Source: Neorhizobium vignae (lineage in GTDB: Bacteria > Pseudomonadota > Alphaproteobacteria > Rhizobiales > Rhizobiaceae). From it: a stretch of DNA of 64,000 nucleotides. The stretch is taken from the NCBI RefSeq assembly GCF_000732195.1, contig NZ_JNNU01000009.1, positions 186,001 through 250,000 of the forward strand. The letters run 5' to 3'. The translations under genes and the position numbers were made by a program. A model generated the notes under the pieces. That model searched no databases and was not told the DNA's origin. It worked only from the letters and a program-made list of their open reading frames with translations. Shown in pieces: positions 35,596 to 44,770 of the stretch (within the stretch, counting starts at the first letter, position 1; each line of letters starts with the position of its first letter).

Positions 35596-35680
35596 TCCGT
35601 TCCTACGCCGGCATGACCCGGATCAGGTTCAAGGGTCCGGCTCAGCGCCATCTCAGCATCGTCACGATGCTCCCCTCGGA
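35596..35680 (-). ncRNA. TPP riboswitch (THI element)
   Basis: The transcript shows the conserved THI-box order: GGGGAGC at the 5' side, CTGAGA (35656-35651), ACCCTTGAACCTGATC, GGGTCATGCC and a closing P1 formed by TCCG (35680-35677) and CGGA (35599-35596). It binds thiamine pyrophosphate and shuts off thiXY. The predicted transcription start lies right at the 5' edge of the aptamer. Confidence 0.93.
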
Positions 35681-35687
35681 ATGGGAC

Positions 35688-35717
35688 GATAACTGTCGGT
35701 TTTCAGTAAGCCTGTCA
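35688..35717 (-). promoter_or_regulatory. Promoter of the thi leader and thiXY
   Basis: On the minus strand TTGACA (35717-35712) and GTTATC (35693-35688) are 18 bp apart. Transcription would begin near 35681, one base before the riboswitch. The -35 adjoins the palindrome 35717-35736. Confidence 0.5.
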
Positions 35718-35736
35718 AGCGGGCCGGCCGGCCCGC
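35717..35736 (-). terminator. GC-rich palindrome after the polyamine-type operon
   Basis: AGCGGGCC-GGCC-GGCCCGCT is a perfect 20-bp palindrome 14 bp after the permease stop at 35750. It has no T tail, so it is at best a weak intrinsic terminator; it may instead protect the 3' end of the long minus-strand operon. Confidence 0.45.
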
Positions 35737-35749
35737 TGTCGTTTCGAAC

Positions 35750-37438
35750 TCACCGTGCGTAGAGACGGTCGAGGCGAACCACCCTGCCCAACAAGACCAG
35801 CGCGATGACCGTGAAGACGATCAGCACGGCCGAGATGGCATGCGCGGTCGGCTCCAGGCTGAAGGTCGATTCCGCGTAGATGCGGACCGGCAGCGTCGTC
35901 AGGCGGGCGGTGGTGAGGAAACTCGTTACGGTCACCTCGCCGAAGCTCAGGAGGAAGCCGACGATACCGGCCGCAAACAGTCCCGGCGCCAGGCCCGGCA
36001 TGATGATCAGGAAGAACCGCCGCGCCGGGCTTGCTCCGAGGCTCGCCGCCGCCTCTTCCTGCGCCCGGTCGAGCCCCATGACCGAGGTGGTCAGCAGCGT
36101 GATGGCGAAGGGAAGGATGACGATCACATGGATTGCCACGAGGCCGAAAAACGGCGGGATGACCAGGTAGATCTGCAGCAGCCGCAGCATGCCGACCCCG
36201 ATCGCCACATGTGGCAGCGACATCGGCAGCAACCAGAACGTCAGAAGCGCGGAACGGCCCTTGAACGGGTAACGGGCGAGCGCAAACGCCGCCGGCAGCG
36301 AGAGTGTCAACGCCACCAGCATCGAGGTGACGGCGAGCCTCACCGATACCCAGAAGGCGTCTGCGTAAGTTCCGGCGAAGAACACCGCCTCGTACCATTT
36401 CAGCGTGAAGCCGCGGAAACCGGACGCGGTCGCCTGCGGCACGTCGTTGAAACTCTGGATGCAGACCAGCACCAGCGGCAGCAGCAGGAGCAGCAGCGAG
36501 GTGGCAAGCAGCAGTTTCGAGACAATCGGGCCGAGGATATTGATGACAGGCACGATCCAGCGCGGAATGCTCCACGGATTGCTGGGCTTGCCCTTCAGCC
36601 ATGGCATCAGGCGATTGAGGGAATAGGCGCAGAGCGCCGCGAAGGCGAGACCGGTCACGGTCATGATGATAGCAAGTGCGGCGGCAAGCGGCGCGTTGAG
36701 GTTCTTGATCGCTTCCTGCAGCACCAGCATGCCGGTGGTCCAGACCTTCTTGCCGCCGAGCAGCGAAGCGGAAACGTAGGCCGTGGTCGCCATCAGGAAA
36801 ACGATGACGGCCCCGGAGCGCAGGCCGGGCAGCGACAGCGGCAGGTCGACGGTGAGGAACCGGATCGCCGGAGACGCACCAAGACTCTGGGCCGCCTCAT
36901 GCACGCGTGGTGAGGTGTTCTGCAAATTGTCGTAGAGCGCCAGCACCATGAACGGCAGGAAGACCTGCGCCAATGCGACGGCGACTGCGCCATGGGTGAA
37001 CAGCATGTATCTCGCCGGCGGAATTCCGATCAGGCCGGTGACCGAATTGATCAGCCCTTCCGGCGCCAGCAGCAGGATGATGCCGAGCGAGCGCACCACG
37101 ACATTGGTGAGCAGCGGAATGAGGATGACGGCGAACGCGGCCGCGCGGTATTTCACCGGCATCCGGGCCAGCCAATGGGCGAGCGGATAACCGAGAAACG
37201 CCGTGATGACGGTGACACCGAGACCGAGCAGGACGGTTTCGGCGACGACGCCGAAATAGAAACCGTCCGATGCGATGTCCCGAAACTGCGCGATCGACGG
37301 CGCTATGAACAGCGGACCGAAAGGATCGGGATACTCGTGCAGGGAGAGCACGAGCACCACGAACATCGGCGCCGCGAAGGACAGAAGCAGCCAAAGGGTG
37401 ACCGGCGCTGCAAGCGCCGGCCCGATCCAACGGTTCAT
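35750..37438 (-). CDS. Fused ABC transporter permease (two PotB/PotC-like domains)
   Basis: 562 residues, twice the normal size. The first half has the EAA loop EAAQSLGASPAIRFLTVDLPLSLPG and the second half has EEAAASLGASPARRFFLIIMPG (quoted in part as EEAAASLGASPA), each following six or so membrane helices. One polypeptide thus supplies both permease subunits of a spermidine/putrescine/Fe-type importer. ATG 37438 overlaps the binding-protein stop (ATGA). Last gene of an operon starting at 43509. Confidence 0.87.
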   Translation of the reverse strand: MNRWIGPALAAPVTLWLLLSFAAPMFVVLVLSLHEYPDPFGPLFIAPSIAQFRDIASDGFYFGVVAETVLLGLGVTVITAFLGYPLAHWLARMPVKYRAAAFAVILIPLLTNVVVRSLGIILLLAPEGLINSVTGLIGIPPARYMLFTHGAVAVALAQVFLPFMVLALYDNLQNTSPRVHEAAQSLGASPAIRFLTVDLPLSLPGLRSGAVIVFLMATTAYVSASLLGGKKVWTTGMLVLQEAIKNLNAPLAAALAIIMTVTGLAFAALCAYSLNRLMPWLKGKPSNPWSIPRWIVPVINILGPIVSKLLLATSLLLLLLPLVLVCIQSFNDVPQATASGFRGFTLKWYEAVFFAGTYADAFWVSVRLAVTSMLVALTLSLPAAFALARYPFKGRSALLTFWLLPMSLPHVAIGVGMLRLLQIYLVIPPFFGLVAIHVIVILPFAITLLTTSVMGLDRAQEEAAASLGASPARRFFLIIMPGLAPGLFAAGIVGFLLSFGEVTVTSFLTTARLTTLPVRIYAESTFSLEPTAHAISAVLIVFTVIALVLLGRVVRLDRLYAR

Positions 37439-38484
37439 CCCGCGATCTCCCGATCGTATTTTGCCTGCCATTTGGCGCGGCTGGCATTGATCACGTCCCA
37501 ATCGAAATCGACGAGCTTGGCGACATCGGCATCGCCGAGCACGAGTTTCGACTTGAGATCATCCGGGACCGTGATGTTGTTGACGGTCGGCGAATAGTAG
37601 ATCTGGCGTGCATAGGCGAGCATGCAGGGCTCGGAGAGATGCAGGTTGATCCACTCCTCTGCGAGCTTCTGGTTCTTCGTGCCTTCGGTAATGCAGGCGA
37701 CGTTCATCGAAAGCGCCTGTCCCTCGACGGGGGTGGCTATCGCGATATTGGGATTGCGCGATTCCACATAGGACCGCGTGAAACTGCCGAACTCGACCGA
37801 GAGATCGGCGAGCTTCTGGTCGAACATTTCGAAAAGCTGCGCCTGGCTGCCCTGGATCGCCGCGAACGGCTTCAGTTCCTTGACCTTTTCAAAGGCGATG
37901 TCGGCGTTCTTTTCATCGCCGCCCCAGACGCGGGCGGCCATCATCAGCGCGGAAATACCTTCGGCACCGAGACCGTCCGGCCAGGCGATGCGGCCCTTCC
38001 ATTCCGGGTTCCACATGTCCTTCCAGGAGGTGATCGGCTTCGACGCCTTGGTCTTGTCGTAGACGATCGTGCAGGGGTTGAAGGCAACGCCGTAACCGCC
38101 CTTGCGCGCGCTCGGATAGAGAGCCTCGAAGTTCTTGACGGCAGGCGTCGGGGCCTGGGTCACGCCGTCCTTCACGGCCTGGCGGCTTTCGAAGATGTTG
38201 AGATAGAGAACGTCGAAGCTCGGACGGCCGCGCTCGGCATAGGCGCGGGCACGGCGATCACCGGTACCGCCGAGGACGTAGCTGACCTTGCAGCCGTATT
38301 TCTCGACCAGCGGCTTCTCGACATGTTCCTTGACGATCTTTTCCTGAGCGCCGCCCCAGATGCCGACGACGAGCTCGTCGCCCTTCTTGGGCTCCTGCGC
38401 GGAGGCGGGACGGATGATGTGGAACGGTGCGGCAAGGCCTGCACCGGCAATCAGCTTGTTGAATGTACGACGCGAGACGTTCAT
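37435..38484 (-). CDS. ABC transporter solute-binding protein (PotD-like)
   Basis: 349 residues. The N-terminus NVSRRTFNKLIAGAGLAAP is a twin-arginine-type signal, cleaved near ASAQ. The mature part is a spermidine/putrescine-type binding domain (LVVGIWGGAQEKIVKEHVEKPL, then GDRRARAYAERGRPSFDVLYLN). It probably binds a small cationic or amidated organic compound. It lies between the ATPase (21-bp gap) and the fused permease. Confidence 0.83.
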   Translation of the reverse strand: MNVSRRTFNKLIAGAGLAAPFHIIRPASAQEPKKGDELVVGIWGGAQEKIVKEHVEKPLVEKYGCKVSYVLGGTGDRRARAYAERGRPSFDVLYLNIFESRQAVKDGVTQAPTPAVKNFEALYPSARKGGYGVAFNPCTIVYDKTKASKPITSWKDMWNPEWKGRIAWPDGLGAEGISALMMAARVWGGDEKNADIAFEKVKELKPFAAIQGSQAQLFEMFDQKLADLSVEFGSFTRSYVESRNPNIAIATPVEGQALSMNVACITEGTKNQKLAEEWINLHLSEPCMLAYARQIYYSPTVNNITVPDDLKSKLVLGDADVAKLVDFDWDVINASRAKWQAKYDREIAG

Positions 38485-38505
38485 GTCTTTGTTCCCCTTT
38501 TTCGG

Positions 38506-39531
38506 TCAGATGAATGTGGCGCCACCCGGCTGGGTCTGGATGCTGCACGGCGTCCCGAGGGGCGGAGGCGGCATATCCGAAGGCACGATCAGGCGGATCA
38601 TGCCGCATGCGGATTGGATATCGGCTTCGTAGGTGTCGCCGAGGAAGGCTGCATTGACGAGCGTGCCGGAAACATTGAGCGGCCCTGGCCCGTCCGAGAG
38701 CCTGAGCCGCGACGCACGCAGAACGAGGCGGGTGGCGCCGGAAGGCGCCCCCTCGCAGGTAAGCCCCGGCGCAGTGAACAGGCCGTTCTCGGTCTTCCCC
38801 TCGATCACGGTGCGGGCGCCGAGGAAGGAGGCGGTGAACGGCGAATGCGGCCGGTCGCAGAGCGCAACCGGCTTGCCGATCTCGGCCAGCAGCCCCTTGT
38901 TCATCACCGCGACGCGATCCGACATCGCAAGCGCTTCCTGCTGATCGTGAGTGACGAACACCGTGGTGATGCCGAGCCGCTGCTGCAGCGTGCGGATTTC
39001 GGTACGCATGTCGGCGCGCAGATGGGCATCGAGATTGGAAAGCGGCTCGTCAAGGAGCAGCACGTCCGGCTCGATCACCAGCGCGCGGGCAAGCGCCACG
39101 CGCTGCTGCTGGCCGCCGGAAAGCTGGCCCGGATACCGGTCGTAATAAGCGCCGAGACCGACCGTATCGAGTGCGGCGGCGGCGCGCGCCCGGCATTCAG
39201 CCTTGCCGACATGGCGCATGCGCAGGCCGAAGCCGACATTGTCGAGCGCCGTCAGATGCGGGAACAGCGCGTAGGACTGGAAGACGACGCCGATGTTGCG
39301 GGTATGGACGGGCCGTTTGCTGATATCCTCGCCGTTGAGGATGATACGGCCTTCCGACGGCTGCACGAAACCGGCGATCATCCGCAGCGTCGTCGTCTTG
39401 CCGCAGCCGGACGGCCCGAGCAACGACAGGAGCTCGCCCTTGGCGACCTCGATCGTGAGGCCGCTGACGGCGACGGAATCGCCGTAGGTGGCCGTGATGT
39501 TGTCGAGCGTCAGGTAGTGCTTATGCGACAT
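38506..39531 (-). CDS. ABC transporter ATP-binding protein (PotA-like)
   Basis: 341 residues. Walker A GPSGCGKTT, Q-loop VFQSYALFPHL, signature LSGGQQQR, Walker B VLLLDEPLSNLD and H-loop FVTHDQ, with a C-terminal TOBE domain (about residues 270-341). It energises the fused permease. Its start overlaps the hydrolase stop by 11 bp. Confidence 0.88.
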   Translation of the reverse strand: MSHKHYLTLDNITATYGDSVAVSGLTIEVAKGELLSLLGPSGCGKTTTLRMIAGFVQPSEGRIILNGEDISKRPVHTRNIGVVFQSYALFPHLTALDNVGFGLRMRHVGKAECRARAAAALDTVGLGAYYDRYPGQLSGGQQQRVALARALVIEPDVLLLDEPLSNLDAHLRADMRTEIRTLQQRLGITTVFVTHDQQEALAMSDRVAVMNKGLLAEIGKPVALCDRPHSPFTASFLGARTVIEGKTENGLFTAPGLTCEGAPSGATRLVLRASRLRLSDGPGPLNVSGTLVNAAFLGDTYEADIQSACGMIRLIVPSDMPPPPLGTPCSIQTQPGGATFI

Positions 39532-41152
39532 TGTCGAGAGCCTCGGGCATGATCAGGCGGGAACGCTTCGTCCCGCCATGGCAGATGGAAATGGTGATCG
39601 GTCGTCGCGCCATCTCGGGCACGGAAGCGAACGGCCCGTTACCGGGATGAACTTCGAAGACGGGCGCACCGGCGCCCTGCAGCGAAAGCCGCAAGGCAAA
39701 ACCTTCCGGCACGGTGACGCAGATCGGGCGCAGACTGATGCGCGCCGAAAACCGGCCACCGCCCGCGAGTCGCGCATAACCGGTGCTGAGCACCCTCGCC
39801 TCTCCGGATGAGCCAACGAGCGACAGCGTCGCGCAGAGATCGAAACCTTCGGACTGCGTCTCAATCTCGATCTCGGCCAGGGCCTCGCCGGCGAAGAACC
39901 GCGCCACCGCGAAGGGCCGGCTGGTATAGACGGCGACATCGGCACGGTTGTCGTGCCCGCTGCGATCTGCAAAACCCGCCGGCGTGCCAAGATGACCCCC
40001 GACAAGCGGCGTGGGACGGGTGGGATCGTGGACGAACGTATCCCGCACTTCCGCACCGCTCTTCATCGAAAGACTGCCGTCGCTCACCATGGCAGCGCCG
40101 AGACCCGACGAGGAGAGGAAGAAACTGGCGTCCTCCGCTTCCGGCCGGTTGTCCAAACTAAGCCAGAGCCGCCGCCCCATGTCGAACAGCCTCACCGGCT
40201 GCGGCCGTTCCCCAAGCCCCTTGAGGTAGAAATCGAAGAAGGCCAGCTGGGCGCGATCGACCGAGAATTCCGCCGCCTGCCCCATGTCGGTGGCACCGCC
40301 TGCGCGGTTCCAGGGCGCATGCGCCCAAGGGCCGATCACCAGGTGAGTGCTGTCGCTGTGATTTGCCCTGAAGGCCGCATCCGCTGCCCAGGTGCCCTGA
40401 AGCAGGAAATCGGCCCAGCCGCCGGTGTGGAGAACCGGGATGTCCAGCGGATCATCGGCCAGCAGCACGCCGGGCGATACCGAATCCCAATAGTCCTTCT
40501 CGTCCGCCACCCACTTGGCGAGATGCGATATGTCAGACCGGGAAACGAGCAAGTCCCGAAGGTCGGCGTCGTCTCTGGCCGCGCCAATCGCAGCATAGGT
40601 CTTGGCATCCTCCCGCCTCGCCGCGGTCAGCCGGGCCATCTGCGCCGCCCAGCCGACATTGAGCCCGAGCCGGAAGGCATCGCCCTCATAGGCCCAATCG
40701 TCGCGTGGCATCCAGGAGCCCATGGCAGGCGCAATCGCATCCGGCCGCACACTCCCCTTTCCGGCAATGGCGAAATATTGTGTCACCGCCTGGTAACTGA
40801 AACCGTAGAGGCCGAGCTTGCCGTTGCTTCCCGGCAATGCGGCCGCCCATTCCAGAGTGCGCGCGCCGTCCGCAATCTCGCTGACGAAGGCCTCGAAGAC
40901 ACCACCGGAATCGCCGCAGCCGCGCACGTCCTGGATGACCACGATATAGCCATGCGCGGCGTACCAGGAGGGGTGCGCAAGCACCAATGTCGAGGCGATT
41001 GCACGTCCATAGGGTTGGCGCATCAGCAGCACCGGGAACGTGCCCTCCCCCTGAGGACGATAGATATCCGACACCAGCACGACGCCGTCATCGAGCAGAA
41101 GCTCACCCCTTTCGGGGCCGGCAACGCCGTATGGTGCGCGTGGGATCGTCAA
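39521..41152 (-). CDS. CocE/NonD family serine hydrolase
   Basis: 543 residues with the X-Pro dipeptidyl-peptidase/CocE fold. RQPYGRAIAS, QDVRGCGDSGG and the nucleophile elbow LYGFSYQA (Ser about residue 119) are visible; the usual Gly after the elbow is replaced. The middle has HTGGWADFLLQGT and IGPWAHAPWN with the catalytic His, and the C-terminal jelly-roll domain follows from about residue 370. The family cleaves esters or amides such as cocaine and glutaryl-amides. With the transporter and creatininase-family gene it suggests breakdown of an imported ester or amide. Confidence 0.83.
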   Translation of the reverse strand: MTIPRAPYGVAGPERGELLLDDGVVLVSDIYRPQGEGTFPVLLMRQPYGRAIASTLVLAHPSWYAAHGYIVVIQDVRGCGDSGGVFEAFVSEIADGARTLEWAAALPGSNGKLGLYGFSYQAVTQYFAIAGKGSVRPDAIAPAMGSWMPRDDWAYEGDAFRLGLNVGWAAQMARLTAARREDAKTYAAIGAARDDADLRDLLVSRSDISHLAKWVADEKDYWDSVSPGVLLADDPLDIPVLHTGGWADFLLQGTWAADAAFRANHSDSTHLVIGPWAHAPWNRAGGATDMGQAAEFSVDRAQLAFFDFYLKGLGERPQPVRLFDMGRRLWLSLDNRPEAEDASFFLSSSGLGAAMVSDGSLSMKSGAEVRDTFVHDPTRPTPLVGGHLGTPAGFADRSGHDNRADVAVYTSRPFAVARFFAGEALAEIEIETQSEGFDLCATLSLVGSSGEARVLSTGYARLAGGGRFSARISLRPICVTVPEGFALRLSLQGAGAPVFEVHPGNGPFASVPEMARRPITISICHGGTKRSRLIMPEALDNVA

Positions 41153-41156
41153 GTCA

Positions 41157-41972
41157 TCACCCCTTGTACATGGTTTTGGAGGTGATCCGGTCGAGCGGAA
41201 AATCCAGGACTTCCTTGATGAGCTTCAGGAGGTTGGCTGCACTGCGCTCGACATAAAGCCGGCCGCGTTCGGCATCGCCGGCAGCCGCATTGCCGCAGGC
41301 GCCGGAGGGCTGCACGTCCTGGGTCTGCCAGCCGTAACCGATCCGGCCTTCCGGCATCAGCAACCCGCCGGCCGCTTCGAGTTCGACGGAAACCGGCACG
41401 AAATCCTCGGCATATTGCATGTCGATCAGCTCGCGATGCAGGTGCAGCATGACACTGGTCTCCGCTTCGCCGCCATGGATGCCGTGCTTCATCTCATGGG
41501 CGCTGAACAGGTCGGAGAAATCGGCGCCGGCGCTTGCCCAGGCGCTGACGGCGAACATGTCGAGCTTGATGCGCAGCTCGCGGCAGACGATATCCATCAC
41601 CTGCGGCTGGCCGCCATGCGAATTGACGAAGATGATCTTGCGGCAGCCGGAGCGGTTGACGCTTTCGCCGAGCTCGAACCACATCTTGGCGAGCGTGTCG
41701 TAGTTGAAGGTCAGCGTGCCCGGATAGGCGGTATGCTCGACCGACTTGCCGACCGGCATCATCGGCAGGACCAGAACCGGCAGATCGTCTTCCATCAGCT
41801 CGACCGTGCGGACGACAACGCCGGCATTGATCGCGGCATCGACCCGGACCGGAAGATGTGGTCCATGCTGCTCGACTGCGGCGATCGGCAGGATCGCGAC
41901 GAACTTCTCCATCTCGAACTCCGAGAAGTCCCTTGCCGTGTGGTCCCACCACCAATGCGATTTCAGCTTCAT
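41157..41972 (-). CDS. Creatininase family amidohydrolase
   Basis: 271 residues. The creatininase signature is complete: LPIAAVEQHGPHLPVRVDA (about residues 27-45) with the metal Glu, His and Asp, VNSHGGQPQVMD, and HGGEAETSVMLH. The family hydrolyses cyclic amides, as in creatinine or N-formyl compounds and mycofactocin peptides. GAGG lies 8 bases before ATG 41972 and 2 bases before ATG 41978, so the former is preferred. It starts 22 bp after the ligase gene and ends 4 bp before the hydrolase gene. Confidence 0.85.
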   Translation of the reverse strand: MKLKSHWWWDHTARDFSEFEMEKFVAILPIAAVEQHGPHLPVRVDAAINAGVVVRTVELMEDDLPVLVLPMMPVGKSVEHTAYPGTLTFNYDTLAKMWFELGESVNRSGCRKIIFVNSHGGQPQVMDIVCRELRIKLDMFAVSAWASAGADFSDLFSAHEMKHGIHGGEAETSVMLHLHRELIDMQYAEDFVPVSVELEAAGGLLMPEGRIGYGWQTQDVQPSGACGNAAAGDAERGRLYVERSAANLLKLIKEVLDFPLDRITSKTMYKG

Positions 41973-41994
41973 CGACATATCCTCGATTTCATTG

Positions 41995-43509
41995 TCAGGC
42001 CGCAGCGGCGCGCGCCGCCAGCTCTGCCTTGGCAATCTTGCCGGTGGGGGTCATGGGCAGCTCTGCGAGCGATATCACCGTCATGACGGAGAGGTCGTAG
42101 GGAAGCGTCGCTGCGATCTGCGCCTTGGCGGCCTCGCCGTCGACCGGTGCGGCGGCCTGCACGAAGGCGACCGGCCGCGTCTTCATGGTCGGATCTGGCA
42201 CGCCGACGACCGCCGCCTGCTCGATACCGGCCACAGTCGAAAGCGCCTCCTCCACGTCACGCGGATACCAGGTCTTACCGCCGACCTCGAGAAGCTCGGA
42301 GCGACGTCCCATCATGGTGACAAAGCCATGCCGGTCCATCGTGCCGATATCGCCGGTCCACAGCCAGCCGTCGCGCAACGTCTCGGCGCTCTTTTCGGGC
42401 TTGCCCCAGTAACCCCACATGAAGCCACCCCGGAGCGCGATCTCCCCGACCGAGCCGCAGGGAAGTTCGGAACCGTCGGAATCGAGGATGCGGACCTCCT
42501 TGTCCGGCAGCGGCATCCCCGCACGACGGGTCTCGATGTCGGCGCTGTCGAGCTTCGGGAAGCCGAGCGCCACGAAACCGCCAAGCTCAGACTGGCCGTA
42601 GCTCTCTACCAGCGGCAACCTCAGCTTCTCCTGCCAGCCTGCTTTCAGCACCGGCGGAACCGGGCCACCGCCGGACATGCTCATGCGCAGCTTGGAAGGC
42701 GCATGGCCGCGGATGGCGGCCTCGTTGAGCACGTCGGTCAGAATAGGAGGGTTGGCGATCAACATGGTCGCGCCGCGGGCTTCGAGTGCATCGAACCCGG
42801 TCGCCTGCGTCCAGCGGCCCATGACGTTAATCGCAGCACCACGCGAAAGCTGTGGCAGAAGGTTGCCGACCAGCTGATAGGAACTCGACAAAGCGCTCGG
42901 GCCGAACGAAACGTCGTCCGCCGTGATCTGCAGCCGCTCGGCGATGCAGCGGGTCGCCCGCACCGTCGGTTCATGCTTCAGGCAGGCGCCCTTCGGTTTG
43001 CCGGTCGTCCCGGAGGTGTAGGAAAGATGGGCAATCGCATCTTCGTCGCCCGGATCGGCGGGCACCAGCAGGGCAGCCGCCATTAACTCCGGCAGCGAGT
43101 GAGCACCCGGTTGCGGCCCGTCCATGCAGATCAATGCTCGGATTGTCGGCACGCCGGCGGCTGCGGCGCTGACCTGTTCATGTTTGTCGTGGGTATAAAC
43201 GACTGCGGTCGGCTGGTGATCGCCGAAATAATAGGCAAGTTCGTCGGCAAATTTGACGTTTACGAGAGCTGAAATTGCCCCGAGGCGCCAGCAGCCCAGC
43301 ATCGTCGTCAGGTAGTCCATGCCGTTGTGGGCGAAGATCGTCACCCGGTCGCCAGGCCTGACCCCGAGACTATGCAACGCGCCCGCAGCGCGTTCCATTG
43401 CTTCGACGGCCCCAGCATAGGTCAGGCTCCTGTCGCGATCGACCCAGTGGAAACATGCGTGGTCGGGATCGCGATTGGCGCCATCCACGAGAAGGGTGTG
43501 CATTAGCAT
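41995..43509 (-). CDS. AMP-dependent acyl-CoA synthetase/ligase
   Basis: 504 residues of the ANL superfamily. The phosphate-binding loop LSYTSGTTGKPKGA, the adenine-site VESYGQSELGGF, WTGDIGTMD and the C-terminal catalytic Lys in TPTGKIAKAEL are present. It would activate a carboxylic acid to an acyl-AMP and then a CoA thioester. First gene of the operon; 143 bp separate it from the LysR gene, where its promoter must lie. The acid may come from the CocE-like or creatininase-like step (inference). Confidence 0.87.
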   Translation of the reverse strand: MLMHTLLVDGANRDPDHACFHWVDRDRSLTYAGAVEAMERAAGALHSLGVRPGDRVTIFAHNGMDYLTTMLGCWRLGAISALVNVKFADELAYYFGDHQPTAVVYTHDKHEQVSAAAAGVPTIRALICMDGPQPGAHSLPELMAAALLVPADPGDEDAIAHLSYTSGTTGKPKGACLKHEPTVRATRCIAERLQITADDVSFGPSALSSSYQLVGNLLPQLSRGAAINVMGRWTQATGFDALEARGATMLIANPPILTDVLNEAAIRGHAPSKLRMSMSGGGPVPPVLKAGWQEKLRLPLVESYGQSELGGFVALGFPKLDSADIETRRAGMPLPDKEVRILDSDGSELPCGSVGEIALRGGFMWGYWGKPEKSAETLRDGWLWTGDIGTMDRHGFVTMMGRRSELLEVGGKTWYPRDVEEALSTVAGIEQAAVVGVPDPTMKTRPVAFVQAAAPVDGEAAKAQIAATLPYDLSVMTVISLAELPMTPTGKIAKAELAARAAAA

Positions 43510-43651
43510 TCGAAATTCCCCGGCGATAAATCTGCCTGCTCAAATCTTTGGCAGAGGTAAATCCTGCCTTCAGCATGGGCAAATTTGATCCTCGGGTGAA
43601 TGCCACGACCGTCGATAGCGGGTATATCCGTTTGCTTATACTTGTTTGGTC

Positions 43652-44635
43652 TCAGGATACCGCCCGCAGCGGCTTTTCGGATGGAACCGGATGCAGCGTC
43701 TGGTCGAAGCGCCGCGCGACGGTGCGGATCACATTGCGCAGCCACCGATTGGCGCCGCTGTTGTGGGCTCTTTCGTGCCACAGAAGGTAGAGGTTCATCT
43801 GGTCGAATTCCCGCGGGGCCTCGACGAGCTGCAGATGGTTGGCCGGAGCATTCGCGACGATATATTCGGCATATGGGCGCGCCGTCGTAAAGATCAGGTC
43901 GGTTTCAGCGAGGATTGCCGGGATCAGAGCATATTCGGGAACCGACATGGCGATGCGGCGGCGCATCCCGAGCTGCGCGAGGCGGCCGTCGATAGGGCTA
44001 TAGACCGCATTCGAGCCCGGCGTCGGCGAGACGTGGTCAGCATCGAGATAGTCGTCGAGAAGAAGGCGTCCGCGCTTCGCCAGAGGGTTCGACTTCTGCA
44101 CGACGCAAGCAATGTCACAATGGAGAAGCGTGCTCGACTTCAGGCTCTGCTGCGGCGCCGGCCAGTTGCCGATCACCATGTCCACCCGGCCGGACCCCAG
44201 ATCCTCGATAAGGTCGCTCTGCTCTGAGGGCGCAAAAAAATCCACCGATATGCCGGGCGCTTCGCGCCGGATGCTGGTGGCGATCGGCGGGATGAGGAAC
44301 GTGCCGAAACAATTGACCGCGGCGATCCGCATCCGGCTGTGGACCATGCCTGGATCGAACTGGCTGCTGCGGTTCAGCGTGTCCAGCAGGCCTTCGAGCA
44401 TTGCTGCGATGGAGGTCATCACCTCTTCACCTCGCTCGGTCAACACCAGCTTCTGGCCGCTGCGCACCAGAAGCGGATCGGAGAAGATTTCCCGTGCCTT
44501 CTTGAGGCAGGCGCTGACCGCCGGCTGGCTGTGTCCGAGCAGCACCGCGACCTTGGAGACATTGCGCTCCCTGAGCAGCAGATAGGTAGTGCGCAGCAAC
44601 CTGACGTCGATGGAAGGATTTATGTTCGCGTACAC
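43652..44635 (-). CDS. LysR family transcriptional regulator
   Basis: 327 residues from GTG 44635, which has AAAGGAAA upstream; a reading from 44746 would add 37 residues unlike the family. HTH: VRLLRTTYLLLRERNVSKVAVLLGHSQPAVSACL (about residues 10-43). The C-terminal domain is the usual LysR effector-binding fold. It is upstream of and codirectional with the ligase-hydrolase-ABC operon, so it is the likely activator. Confidence 0.86.
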   Translation of the reverse strand: MYANINPSIDVRLLRTTYLLLRERNVSKVAVLLGHSQPAVSACLKKAREIFSDPLLVRSGQKLVLTERGEEVMTSIAAMLEGLLDTLNRSSQFDPGMVHSRMRIAAVNCFGTFLIPPIATSIRREAPGISVDFFAPSEQSDLIEDLGSGRVDMVIGNWPAPQQSLKSSTLLHCDIACVVQKSNPLAKRGRLLLDDYLDADHVSPTPGSNAVYSPIDGRLAQLGMRRRIAMSVPEYALIPAILAETDLIFTTARPYAEYIVANAPANHLQLVEAPREFDQMNLYLLWHERAHNSGANRWLRNVIRTVARRFDQTLHPVPSEKPLRAVS

Positions 44636-44708
44636 GGCCGTTTCCTTTTGCAGGGGCAACCGTTTTACGAAGCAAGCGACGTGCCAGGCACGTTGCTTTC
44701 GTCGCGCA

Positions 44709-44743
44709 AGAGAAAACGCGGACAACTGGGTTATCCGCGTTTC
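44709..44743 (-). terminator. Rho-independent terminator of minCDE
   Basis: On the minus strand AAACGCGGA and TCCGCGTTT form a 9-bp stem with an 11-base loop, followed by TTCTCTTG. It lies 28 bp after the minE stop and is positioned to end the minCDE transcript. Confidence 0.75.
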
Positions 44744-44770
44744 CAACCGAGCTTTTGGCAGCCTATCGCC

